Positions 50,456 through 58,395 are shown, counted from the stretch's first letter. The stretch is 59,028 bases of DNA from DASVEE01 sp036399695 (GCA_036399695.1 DASWMP010000144.1:1-59028); one strand, 5' to 3'. Translations and numbers: made by a program. Notes: generated by a model not told the origin, from the sequence alone.

Positions 50456-51775
50456 ATGAAAAACATGCTTGCGGTGCTGCTCGTGCTGGGCTCCGCCGTG
50501 GTCGCGTCGGCACAGGAGGCCACCTGGACGTATCGCGTCCGCACCGAGCTGCGGGCCAATTACCGGAACAGTCCCAACGAGCGGTTCCAGTTGCAGTTCC
50601 CCTTTCCTCCGAGCTTTCTGCCGCCCGGGCAGGAGAAGGGCTTCCTGGAGACGCCGGACGAAGGCAGCCACGCCGAGCTGAGCGTGGCCAACGTGCAGTT
50701 CGACCTCGGGTACGGTGAGGTCTTCGGCGCGCGCGCGAAGGTGCACTTTCAGGACAAGTACCGCCGCAATCCGACCTCCAGCGACCGGAAGATCGACGCC
50801 GAGGAGCTGTTCGTCCGGTTCGGGGCGATGCCGGAGTTTCTGGCCCGGCCGGCGAAGACGACCTTCTTCGTGTTAGCTGGCAAGGCGCCGAAGATGGAGC
50901 GGCAGCCGGTGCGGCTGCTCGAGAGCTACGGCCTCGCGGCCACGTCGTTCAACCGCTTCGAGGACCTGCAGGTGATGGGGGGAGGGACGATCGGGCGCAA
51001 CCTTTACTGGCGCCTCACGATCGCGAACGGCAATCCGCTCTTCATGCGCGATCCGAACGCCCTGGCCGGCGATAACGGGACGCCCGAGCTGCGCCGGCCG
51101 TTCCCCACGCCGGAGATCAAATCCGGCTTCCCCATCCTCTACAACGCCGAGACCGAGGACCTGTTCTTCGATACCTCGAACATGCAGTTCGGGCAGGGGC
51201 TCGGCTACCGGTGGCAGCGGGAAGACCAGACGCTCGGCTTCGACGCCATCCTCTTTCATTACGACCGCGACCTCGCGCAGCAGGCCAACCTGACCGGGAC
51301 ATTCTACGGCGGCGACCTCGACCTGCTGGACGACGTGGCGGGGGCAAACGTCTCGCTGCCGATTACCAGCAACCGTAAAGAGGAGTGGGGGGGACGGGTC
51401 TATGCCGAGTGGTACGGCCTGACCGGGATCGCCCAGTTCACGAAACAGAACGTGGCCGGCCTCTGGCGCGAAGGCTACGAAGGGGAGGCTGGCTGGCGCA
51501 TCCCTCTGCGGCACGGCCCGATGTTCGGCCAGGAGACGCTGCTCCAGTTCATCCAGCCGGCTGTCCGCTACAGCAAGATCGACAACCGCTTCCGCGGCAA
51601 GCCCACGTTCCCGGCCCCCAGCCTCTGGTGGGACTGGGAAAAGGTGGATATAGGCGTGCGCATCGGGTTTGCGCGAAACGTGGATTTGACGATCGAGCAC
51701 AGCCAGCACGATGTGGTCGCCCCCCGGGAGCTCGATATCCGGGAGACGCTCGTCACGCTGCGCTGGCGCACCTGA
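50456..51775 (+). CDS. Porin-like outer-membrane protein
   Basis: 439 residues: signal peptide (MKNMLAVLLVLGSAVVASA) then a beta-barrel-like sequence with amphipathic strands throughout (TYRVRTELRANYRN; ARAKVHFQDKYR; NLYWRLTIANGNPLF; RVGF-like GVRIGFARNVDLTIEHSQ) and a terminal strand ending LVTLRWRT. Short charged turns and lack of other domains support a channel of about 16-18 strands. I cannot name a substrate. Probably leaderless; it starts 63 bp after the permease gene. Confidence 0.75.
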   Translation: MKNMLAVLLVLGSAVVASAQEATWTYRVRTELRANYRNSPNERFQLQFPFPPSFLPPGQEKGFLETPDEGSHAELSVANVQFDLGYGEVFGARAKVHFQDKYRRNPTSSDRKIDAEELFVRFGAMPEFLARPAKTTFFVLAGKAPKMERQPVRLLESYGLAATSFNRFEDLQVMGGGTIGRNLYWRLTIANGNPLFMRDPNALAGDNGTPELRRPFPTPEIKSGFPILYNAETEDLFFDTSNMQFGQGLGYRWQREDQTLGFDAILFHYDRDLAQQANLTGTFYGGDLDLLDDVAGANVSLPITSNRKEEWGGRVYAEWYGLTGIAQFTKQNVAGLWREGYEGEAGWRIPLRHGPMFGQETLLQFIQPAVRYSKIDNRFRGKPTFPAPSLWWDWEKVDIGVRIGFARNVDLTIEHSQHDVVAPRELDIRETLVTLRWRT

Positions 51776-51839
51776 GCCGGGTGAGCCGCGGCAGACCTTG
51801 GCAGTCTCATTGCTCAACTCCAGTGTCGGAGGACATGTA

Positions 51840-52070
51840 ATGAGAAACGAGATGATTGGCGCCGTGGTGCGCAGAGCGATCGAGCACCCGGAGTTCAGGC
51901 GGAGGCTCATCGACAATCCCCACGATGCGCTCACTTCTCACGGTTTCGCCCTTGAAGCGAACGAGATGGCCGAGATCGAGCGCATCCGCACATCCCTCGG
52001 TGAAACAGACGCGGAGCAGCAGCTCATCTCCATCGCCGAGCAGTACGGCGTGAAGCCGAAGCCAGAATAG
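51840..52070 (+). CDS. Small helical protein resembling RiPP-type leader peptides
   Basis: 76 residues, preceded by GGAGG at good spacing. The first 50 residues (VVRRAIEHPEFRRRLIDNPH; DALTSHGFALEANEMAEIER) show the pattern of the Nif11/Os-C/Franean1_4349-like leader peptides: helix, xxPxFRxxLxxxPxxAL, then an LTxxE-like turn. The last 26 residues (TSLGETDAEQQLISIAEQYG) lack Cys and contain few Ser/Thr, so a modified core peptide is not obvious. No maturase, cyclodehydratase or peptidase-transporter lies nearby. It may be a precursor whose partners are elsewhere or simply a protein of the same fold. Flanked by a porin-like gene and a GC-rich palindrome. Confidence 0.55.
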   Translation: MRNEMIGAVVRRAIEHPEFRRRLIDNPHDALTSHGFALEANEMAEIERIRTSLGETDAEQQLISIAEQYGVKPKPE

Positions 52071-52074
52071 GGGA

Positions 52075-52216
52075 GGCCTGGGGCCCGGGGCTCGGGGCCC
52101 AGTGGGTGCCAGACCCGAGGTTCGGGGACTCAGACGCACAGCCCCCACAACCTCGCGTCTGAGACCCCACTGACCCCCGAGCCCCGGGCCCTGGGCCCTG
52201 GCCCCTGGGCCCCGAG
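52075..52216. repeat. Nested GC-rich inverted repeat (GGGGCCCGGGGC family)
   Basis: The left arm GGCCTGGGGCCCGGGGCTCG and the right arm CGAGCCCCGGGCCCTGGGCC are complementary words, with inner CTCAGACGC/GCGTCTGAG arms (52130-52139 and 52162-52171). Almost pure G/C outer arms. It lies between two plus-strand genes; 52217-52334 shows nothing else notable. Confidence 0.88.
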
Positions 52217-52334
52217 CGTAACCTCTCACGCGCCCGTCCGTCCCACCTTCGCAGCGGAATTTGTCCCAGAACCCTCGGGTTCGGGCAACTCGCGTCACCT
52301 CAGAACTTAACCTGCGAAACGAGGCATCACACGG

Positions 52335-54311
52335 ATGAGCGTTTTCCCGCGGAACCGAGCATTGCTCGGCGCCATTCTGTTCCTCACCTCCCTGCTGCTC
52401 CCGGCTCAGGCCGTTCTGGCCGCCTATCCCTCAGCGCGTACCGAAGTCCGGATGGCGCTCGATCCCGAGACCCGCAACCTCATTCTCTTCGGTGGACAGA
52501 CCGAGGTGGACGGCGCTACCGGCCTCTCGTACGATCTCGACGAGACCTGGGCCTGGGTCGGCGACCGCTGGGTCCAGCGCTTCCCCCTGAACTCTCCTCC
52601 GGGGCGTTCCGGTCACGTCATGGCGACCGATACGAACCGTAACCGGATCGTCATGTTCGGCGGCCGCCAGCGCGGTGCCGAGCTGAACGACACCTGGATC
52701 TGGAAGGACGACAACTGGACCGAGGTCCAGACGGCCAATGCCCCGAGCAAGCGTCTCCGCACGGCCATGGCGTACGATCCGATCCGCGACCGCATGGTCC
52801 TGTTCGGCGGCGACGTCCGCACCACCGACGGCAAGACCCTCGTCGCCAGCTACGACACCTGGGAGTTCGACGGCACCACCTGGACCCGCGTCATCGAGGC
52901 CACCCCGGCCGTCGCCCGTCCGACCCTGGTCTATGACGAAGCGCGCCACCAGATGATCCTCCTCGGCGTCAACGAGAAGGGCGAAACGCTGATGCACATC
53001 TGGAACGACGCCACGAAGGCGTGGGACAAGCAGACCCCGTCCGCCCTCCCTCCCTGCGTCAACGAATCGGGCGCCGTCTACCAGCAGCACAACCAGCGCA
53101 TCATCCTCAACGGCGGCGTCTGCACGACGTCGACGATCGCCGACGAGACGTGGGAGTGGAACGGCACCACCTGGGCCAAGCTCGACACGGAGAAGACTGA
53201 CAGCAACCGTACCTTCGGTCACGCCCTCGGCTACGATCCCCTTCGCCAGGCGACCGTCTCCTTCGGCGGTACCCTCGCGTTCAGCAGCCCCCGCGACGAC
53301 ACCTACATCTTCAAGAACGGCAAATGGGCGATCGGCAGCTCGTCGATCTTCCGCCCGCAGCCGCGCTCGCTCGGCGCCTTCACCAGTGACCCCGACTCCA
53401 AGTCCGTCTGGCTCGTCGGCGGCCTGATGCAGGAGGGCTATACGCCCGACTTCTGGCGCTATCAATACGGTGGCTGGTCCCGTATCGTCAACGACAAGAC
53501 CCCCGCGTCCTGCGTCGCCCCGATGACTGCCTACGACACCGACCGCAAGGTCATGGTCCTCGTCTGCGGCGCCGTTGAGGCGAAGGTCTACGAGTGGAGC
53601 TGGAACAACGAGACCAGCACCGGTACCTGGAAGGTCACGGAGAACCTCAAGACCTTCCCGCCGGCGCGCCGCAACGCACACATGGTGTACGACCCGCAGC
53701 TCAAGAAGACCGTGCTCTTCGCCGGCTTCGACGAAGCGCAGTACCGCAACGACACCTGGGTGTGGGACGGTACGGCCTGGAACGAGGTGAAGAAGGACCG
53801 CCCGACGGCCCGCTCCCTCGCCGCCACCTGGTTCGACCCGACCCTGAAGAAGGTCGTCATGTATGGCGGCATCGGCCGTCCGGATCCGGAAGACCGCATC
53901 GTCCGCTATGACGACATGTGGTCCTTCTCCGGCACCGGCTGGACGAAGATGACGCCGTCATCGACGCCCGGGCAGCGCTACGGCGCCCAGATCACGGTCG
54001 ATCCGCGGACGAATACGACGATCCTCTTCGGCGGCATCCTCTACACCGAGAATGCCGAGAAGAAGGGGCTGCAGGTCTACTCCGACGAAACGTGGGAGTG
54101 GAACGGCACCACCTGGACGAAGCTCACGACCACCGGCAAGCCGCTGGCCCGTGAGAACGCCCAGTTCGCCTTCGATCCGTCGACCAATCAGATCGTCATG
54201 TACGCCGGATGGACGGGTTACTACCTCTCGGATACGTGGAAGCTCGCACAGAACCGCACCTGGACCCGCGAAGCGGAGCTGCTGGTGCGCAGACGCGCCG
54301 CGCGCAACTAG
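52335..54311 (+). CDS. Secreted kelch-type beta-propeller protein with RRRAARN tail
   Basis: 658 residues with a signal peptide (RALLGAILFLTSLLLPAQAV). The mature protein is at least six or seven kelch blades of the form GGxxxxxxxxDTWEWxGxxW: FGGRQRGAELNDTWIWKDDN, FGGDVRTTDGKT...YDTWEF, LNGGVCTTSTIADETWEWNG, FAGFDEAQYRNDTWVWDGTA, YGGIGRPDPEDR, FGGILYTENAEK. Kelch propellers bind carbohydrates or proteins, or carry oxidase sites; no galactose-oxidase copper residues are evident. Ends LVRRRAARN, the shared basic tail. Followed by a word-repeat palindrome. Confidence 0.88.
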   Translation: MSVFPRNRALLGAILFLTSLLLPAQAVLAAYPSARTEVRMALDPETRNLILFGGQTEVDGATGLSYDLDETWAWVGDRWVQRFPLNSPPGRSGHVMATDTNRNRIVMFGGRQRGAELNDTWIWKDDNWTEVQTANAPSKRLRTAMAYDPIRDRMVLFGGDVRTTDGKTLVASYDTWEFDGTTWTRVIEATPAVARPTLVYDEARHQMILLGVNEKGETLMHIWNDATKAWDKQTPSALPPCVNESGAVYQQHNQRIILNGGVCTTSTIADETWEWNGTTWAKLDTEKTDSNRTFGHALGYDPLRQATVSFGGTLAFSSPRDDTYIFKNGKWAIGSSSIFRPQPRSLGAFTSDPDSKSVWLVGGLMQEGYTPDFWRYQYGGWSRIVNDKTPASCVAPMTAYDTDRKVMVLVCGAVEAKVYEWSWNNETSTGTWKVTENLKTFPPARRNAHMVYDPQLKKTVLFAGFDEAQYRNDTWVWDGTAWNEVKKDRPTARSLAATWFDPTLKKVVMYGGIGRPDPEDRIVRYDDMWSFSGTGWTKMTPSSTPGQRYGAQITVDPRTNTTILFGGILYTENAEKKGLQVYSDETWEWNGTTWTKLTTTGKPLARENAQFAFDPSTNQIVMYAGWTGYYLSDTWKLAQNRTWTREAELLVRRRAARN

Positions 54312-54402
54312 CGAAACAGTTGGGCAGTTGACGTTGGGCGGTTGGGCGGAAGCCCACCGCCCTTCACTGTTTCTGCGCGACCTCCGGCCAGCCGCCCAAC
54401 CG
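54312..54402. repeat. Inverted word-repeat (TTGGGCAGTTG/TTGGGCGG family)
   Basis: GAAACAGT (54313-54320) pairs with ACTGTTTC (54365-54372), and GGGCGG words pair with CCGCCC around a GGAAGCCC loop. A further CCGCCCAACCGC copy lies at 54391-54402. It lies between two plus-strand genes, just before deoC. Confidence 0.75.
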
Positions 54403-54430
54403 CACCTCCCGTGATACCTTATTCAACCCG

Positions 54431-55387
54431 ATGACCGAACAACTCATCACCCCACCCACAGGCTATCCGCCGGCGGCATTTCGTCGCAGCCTCGGGGACG
54501 CGCTGGAGCTGGCGCATGGCGTCGACTTTGTCGCGGCCGAGGAACGGGCGGCTTCGCTCGCGAAACGGTCGCTGAAGAAGGACTCCAAGGTTTGGGGCCT
54601 GAAGCTGGCGATCAGCATGATCGACCTCACGACCCTCGAGGGGAAAGACACCCGCGGAAAGGTCCACGCCCTCTGCCAGAAGGCGATGCGTCCCGATCCG
54701 AGTGATCCCGGCGTGCCGCACGTGGCCGCCGTCTGCGTCTATCCGCTCATGATCCCGTTCGTGAAGCAGGCCCTCGGCAAGAGCGGCATCCACATCGCCT
54801 CCGTGGCCACCGGCTTCCCGAGCGGCCAGACCTTCAGCGAGATCAAGGTGCAGGAGACGCGTAACGCCGTCGCCGCCGGTGCCGACGAGATCGACATGGT
54901 CATCGACCGCGGCGCCTTCCTCTCCGGCAATTATCAGAAGGTGTTCGACGAAATCGCCGAGGTGAAGGAAGCGTGCGGTCCGGCGCACCTGAAGGTGATC
55001 CTCGAGACCGGCGAGCTGGCCAACTACGACCAGGTGCGCAAGGCCTCGCTCATCGCCATGTTCGCCGGCGCCGATTTCATCAAGACGTCGACCGGGAAGG
55101 TGACGGTCAACGCCACGCTGCCCGTCACGCTCGTGATGCTCGAAGCGATCCGCGACTTCTACCACGTCACCGGTAAGAAGATCGGCATGAAGCCGGCCGG
55201 CGGCATCAGCAACGCCAAGCTCTCCCTCTCATATCTCGTCCTTCTCTACGAAACCCTCGGCCCCGACTGGATGACCCCCGACCTGTTCCGCCTCGGCGCG
55301 TCGTCGCTCCTCAACGACATCCTCATGCAGTTGCGCAAGGAGAAGACGGGGGCGTATCAGTCGGGGGACTACTTCACACTCGATTGA
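54431..55387 (+). CDS. deoC: Deoxyribose-phosphate aldolase
   Basis: 318 residues, somewhat longer than E. coli DeoC (259) because of an N-terminal helix extension. TIM-barrel aldolase that splits 2-deoxyribose 5-phosphate into glyceraldehyde 3-phosphate and acetaldehyde. The Schiff-base lysine is in ADFIKTSTGKVTVNAT, the second catalytic lysine in KKIGMKPAGGISNAK, and the conserved DMVIDRGAFLSG carries the aspartate. The next genes are aldehyde dehydrogenases, so acetaldehyde is probably oxidised or activated directly. A TACCTT -10-like box ends 10 bp before the ATG. Confidence 0.95.
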   Translation: MTEQLITPPTGYPPAAFRRSLGDALELAHGVDFVAAEERAASLAKRSLKKDSKVWGLKLAISMIDLTTLEGKDTRGKVHALCQKAMRPDPSDPGVPHVAAVCVYPLMIPFVKQALGKSGIHIASVATGFPSGQTFSEIKVQETRNAVAAGADEIDMVIDRGAFLSGNYQKVFDEIAEVKEACGPAHLKVILETGELANYDQVRKASLIAMFAGADFIKTSTGKVTVNATLPVTLVMLEAIRDFYHVTGKKIGMKPAGGISNAKLSLSYLVLLYETLGPDWMTPDLFRLGASSLLNDILMQLRKEKTGAYQSGDYFTLD

Positions 55388-55394
55388 AGACCAG

Positions 55395-55494
55395 ATGAAC
55401 GCAGAACGCAGAACGCAGAATTTAGAATTTAGAGAGTCGGAACCGGGCTCTCCGTTCTCAATTCTGCGTTCTGCGTTTTGCGTTCTGCATTCAT
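55395..55494. repeat. Inverted word-repeat (GCAGAACGCAGAACG family)
   Basis: The left arm ATGAACGCAGAACGCAGAAC (55395-) and the right arm ending CTGCGTTCTGCGTTTTGCGT plus one more CTGCATTCAT unit are complementary. Central TTTAGAATTTAGAGAG and CTCTCCGTTCTCAATT. It overlaps the first possible ATG (55493) of the aldehyde dehydrogenase gene. Confidence 0.9.
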
Positions 55495-55507
55495 GGCAGG
55501 ACAACGG

Positions 55508-57019
55508 ATGACTACCACCGAAGCCGAATCATCTGCACCGCAGATCGAGACCCTCCACCGCCTCACCCCCGGCCCGGCCACTCCTCTCTGGGAGTACGCG
55601 CCTTCGCTCGAAGCGACCGATCACTTCAAGGTCGCGTCGCGCTACAACCACTTCATCGGCGGCAAGTTCGTGGAGCCGCATTCCAAGAAGTGGTTCCCGA
55701 CCATCAATCCGGCGACGGAAGAGACGCTCGCCGAGGTCGCGGAAGCGGACGCGCAGGACGTAGACCGCGCGGTGACGGAGGCGCGTCGTGCGTACGACAA
55801 GGTGTGGCGGAAGCTGGCGCCGGGCGAGCGCTCGAAGTACATCTTCCGGATCGCCCGGCTGATCCAGGAGAAGGCGCGCGCGCTGGCGGTCGTCGAGACG
55901 ATGAACGGCGGCAAGCCGATCAAGGAATCGCGTGACATCGACGTGCCGCTCGCGGCCGCCCACTTCTTCTACTACGCAGGCTGGGCCGACAAACTCGAAT
56001 ACGCCTTCCCGAATCGCAACGTCTCACCAGTCGGCGTGGCCGGCCAGATCATCCCCTGGAACTTCCCGCTGCTGATGGCGGCGTGGAAGCTCGCTCCGGC
56101 ACTCGCGGCGGGCAACACGGTGGTCCTCAAGCCGGCCGAGACGACGCCGCTCACGGCCATGATGCTTGCCGAGATCCTGCAGGAAGCCGAACTGCCGCCG
56201 GGCGTCGTCAACATCATCAATGGTGCAGGGGCGACCGGTGCGGCGCTCGTCTCGCACGACGACGTCGACAAGATTGCCTTCACCGGGTCGACCGAGGTCG
56301 GCAAGCGGATCCAGCGGGCCCTGGCAGGGAAGGGGACGAAGCTCACCCTCGAGCTGGGCGGCAAGGCGCCGAACATCGTCTTCGAAGACGCGCCGCTCGA
56401 TCAGGCCATCGAAGGCATCATCAACGGCATCTACTTCAACCAGGGGCACGTCTGCTGCGCCGGGTCGCGGCTGTTCGTGCAGGAGTCCGTCGTCGAGCCG
56501 GTCATCCGCAAGCTGCGGGAACGGATCGGGACGCTCCGCGTCGGCAATCCGCTCGACAAGAACACCGACGTCGGCGCCATCAACTCGCGCGCGCAGCTCG
56601 AGAAGATCCAGGAGCTCGTCGACAGCGGTGTCGAGGAAGGGGCGGAAATGGTGCAGACGCAGTGCACGCTCCCGACGCGCGGCTTCTGGTTCGCGCCCAC
56701 CTTCTTCATCAACGTTGCGCAGTCCTCGCGCATCGCCCAGGAGGAGATCTTCGGGCCGGTGCTCTCGGTGCTGACCTTCCGTACGGCCGAGGAAGCGCTC
56801 GAGAAGGCGAACAACACGCCGTACGGTCTTTCAGCCGGCGTCTGGACCGAGAAGGGCTCGCGCATCCTCAAGATGGCGTCGAAGCTGCGGGCCGGCGTCA
56901 TCTGGGCCAACACGTACAACAAATTCGATCCGGCGTCGCCGTTCGGCGGCTTCAAGGAGTCGGGCTTCGGCCGCGAAGGCGGTCTGCACGGACTCTCGCC
57001 GTACGTTCATCTTTCGTGA
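55508..57019 (+). CDS. Aldehyde dehydrogenase (full-length)
   Basis: 503 residues from the ATG at 55508, which has GCAGGA about 8 bp upstream; ATG 55493 or TTG 55478 lie in the repeat. NAD(P)-dependent enzyme. The conserved N of GQIIPWNFPLLMAAWKLAPA, the general base Glu in LELGGKAP, the nucleophile Cys in YFNQGHVCCAGSRLF, and the GPVLSV...NNTPYGLSAGVWT segments are all present. The likely job beside deoC is oxidising acetaldehyde from deoxyribose cleavage. A second, truncated ALDH gene follows, so the pair resembles the two halves of ALDH16-type double-domain proteins. Confidence 0.92.
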   Translation: MTTTEAESSAPQIETLHRLTPGPATPLWEYAPSLEATDHFKVASRYNHFIGGKFVEPHSKKWFPTINPATEETLAEVAEADAQDVDRAVTEARRAYDKVWRKLAPGERSKYIFRIARLIQEKARALAVVETMNGGKPIKESRDIDVPLAAAHFFYYAGWADKLEYAFPNRNVSPVGVAGQIIPWNFPLLMAAWKLAPALAAGNTVVLKPAETTPLTAMMLAEILQEAELPPGVVNIINGAGATGAALVSHDDVDKIAFTGSTEVGKRIQRALAGKGTKLTLELGGKAPNIVFEDAPLDQAIEGIINGIYFNQGHVCCAGSRLFVQESVVEPVIRKLRERIGTLRVGNPLDKNTDVGAINSRAQLEKIQELVDSGVEEGAEMVQTQCTLPTRGFWFAPTFFINVAQSSRIAQEEIFGPVLSVLTFRTAEEALEKANNTPYGLSAGVWTEKGSRILKMASKLRAGVIWANTYNKFDPASPFGGFKESGFGREGGLHGLSPYVHLS

Positions 57020-57033
57020 GGGGAGACTGATCC

Positions 57034-57213
57034 GTGCCTAATTCGATTAACGCAGGTGATGTAGTGGAACTCCGTTCCGGCGGAAATTTGAGAATGACCG
57101 TTGGTTGGGTGGATGGTGCCAACGCCTATTGCTTTTGGGTGTTTGGAGGCGAAATCAAAGGCATGTCTATTCCTTTGGCCGCGCTTGATGTTCTCTTCTC
57201 GAGACCTGCCTGA
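57034..57213 (+). CDS. Small DUF2158/YodC-like protein between the two ALDH genes
   Basis: 59 residues from a GTG with GAGGGGAG about 8 bp upstream. The sequence begins PNSINAGDVVELRSGGNLRM, continues TVGWVDGANAYCFWVFGGE and ends in a short PLAALDVLF strand. GDVVxLxSGGxxMTV with a following C/W segment is the hallmark of the DUF2158 (YodC) small-protein family, whose function is unknown. Its DNA is visibly more AT-rich than its neighbours (TTTTGGGTGTTTGG, GGCATGTCTATTCC), so it may have been acquired separately and inserted between the dehydrogenase genes. Confidence 0.75.
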   Translation: MPNSINAGDVVELRSGGNLRMTVGWVDGANAYCFWVFGGEIKGMSIPLAALDVLFSRPA

Positions 57214-57225
57214 TCGGTGACAGTG

Positions 57226-58095
57226 ATGGCGCGCCTTGGGATTCGCAAGACCTACAAGCTCTACATCAATGGTGAGTTCCCGCGTACAGAGTCGGGACGC
57301 TACTACCCTGTCCACGCGAAGGGGGGAGAGTTGCTCGCAAACGCCAGCCGTGGCTCGAGGAAAGATTTGAGAAACGCCGTCGCCGCGGCGCGGAAGGCAC
57401 AGCCGGGCTGGAGCGGCAAGACCGCCTACAACCGGGGGCAGATCCTCTACCGCATCGCCGAGGTGTGTGAAGCGCGAGCCGCGGAGCTGGCTGAGGAACT
57501 GCGCCGGTCGGGCTCGACCGCGGCGGAAGCGCGTCGCGAGGTCGAGGCCGTCATCGACCGCTGGGTTTACTACGCCGGCTGGAGCGACAAGTACTCCCAG
57601 GTGTTCGGCTCGGTGAATCCGGTCAGCGGTCCCTACTATAACTTCACGGTTCCGGAGCCGACGGGCGTCGTCGGCGTCGTGGCGCCCGAGGAACCGGCCC
57701 TCCTGGGCCTCGTCAGCCGCATCGCCCCGGCCATCGTCGGAGGCAACACGGTGCTGGCGTTGACGTCGGAGACGCGTCCCCTGGCCGCGATCACGCTGGC
57801 CGAGTGCTTCGAGACGTCCGACGTCCCTGCGGGCGTCATCAACCTCATCTCCGGCCTGCGCAGTGAGCTGATCCCCTGGCTCGCCGCCCACATGGATGTG
57901 AACGCCATCGACACCACCGGAGCGACGCCCGAGGCCGCCACCGCCTTGGTCAAGACGGCCGCGGAGAACGTCAAGCGCATCATCCACTTCGACGCCGCCA
58001 CCATCGGCTGGGACGACCCCCGTCTATCGCAGAGCCCGTACGCGATCTTCGACTTCCAGGAGATGAAGACCGTCTGGCACCCGATGGGGATGTAA
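57226..58095 (+). CDS. Truncated aldehyde dehydrogenase-like protein lacking the catalytic cysteine
   Basis: 289 residues. It begins like an ALDH (KTYKLYINGEFPRTESGRYY), follows the N-terminal helices (RGQILYRIAEVCEARAAELA) and the nucleotide-binding half (VVGVVAPEEPALLGLVSRIA; RPLAAITLAECFETSDVPAG), then stops after about FDFQEMKTVWHPMGM. The catalytic-domain Cys segment and the ELGGK Glu are absent. Such partial domains occur as the second half of ALDH16 proteins, where they help assembly and not catalysis. I infer it partners the full enzyme at 55508. GTG 57217 is an alternative start. Confidence 0.85.
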   Translation: MARLGIRKTYKLYINGEFPRTESGRYYPVHAKGGELLANASRGSRKDLRNAVAAARKAQPGWSGKTAYNRGQILYRIAEVCEARAAELAEELRRSGSTAAEARREVEAVIDRWVYYAGWSDKYSQVFGSVNPVSGPYYNFTVPEPTGVVGVVAPEEPALLGLVSRIAPAIVGGNTVLALTSETRPLAAITLAECFETSDVPAGVINLISGLRSELIPWLAAHMDVNAIDTTGATPEAATALVKTAAENVKRIIHFDAATIGWDDPRLSQSPYAIFDFQEMKTVWHPMGM

Positions 58096-58129
58096 GCCGC
58101 AGCGGCAGAGCCCGTCTGACGCGTTTCAT

Positions 58130-58395
58130 CGGTGCTTTCGGCGCTTTGATCGATGCTTTCCCCGCTTTCGATTTCATTTCGCGGCTTTGACCGGTCATTT
58201 CCCGGCTTTGATCCGTCCTTTCCCGGCTTTGACTTGCGTTTTTCGGCTTTGATCGTTCCTTTCGGCGCTTTGATCGATGCTTTCCGGCTTTTGATTTGAT
58301 TTCGCGGCTTTGATCGATGCTTTCCCGGCTTTTGATTTGATTTCGCGGCTTTGACCGATCATTTCCCGGCTTGATCGGTGCTTTCGCCGCTTTCC
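58130..58395. repeat. Intergenic array of GGCTTTGATCGATGCTTTCC-type units
   Basis: About a dozen units near 20-22 bp long: CGGCTTTGACCGGTCATTTC, CGGCTTTGATCCGTCCTTTC, GCTTTGATCGATGCTTTCC, plus interspersed TTTTGATTTGATTTCGCGG. Units are imperfect and all in one orientation. On the minus strand they read as a Lys/Arg/Ser-rich frame with seven-residue periodicity, but I see no gene-like start or fold. Confidence 0.85.
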
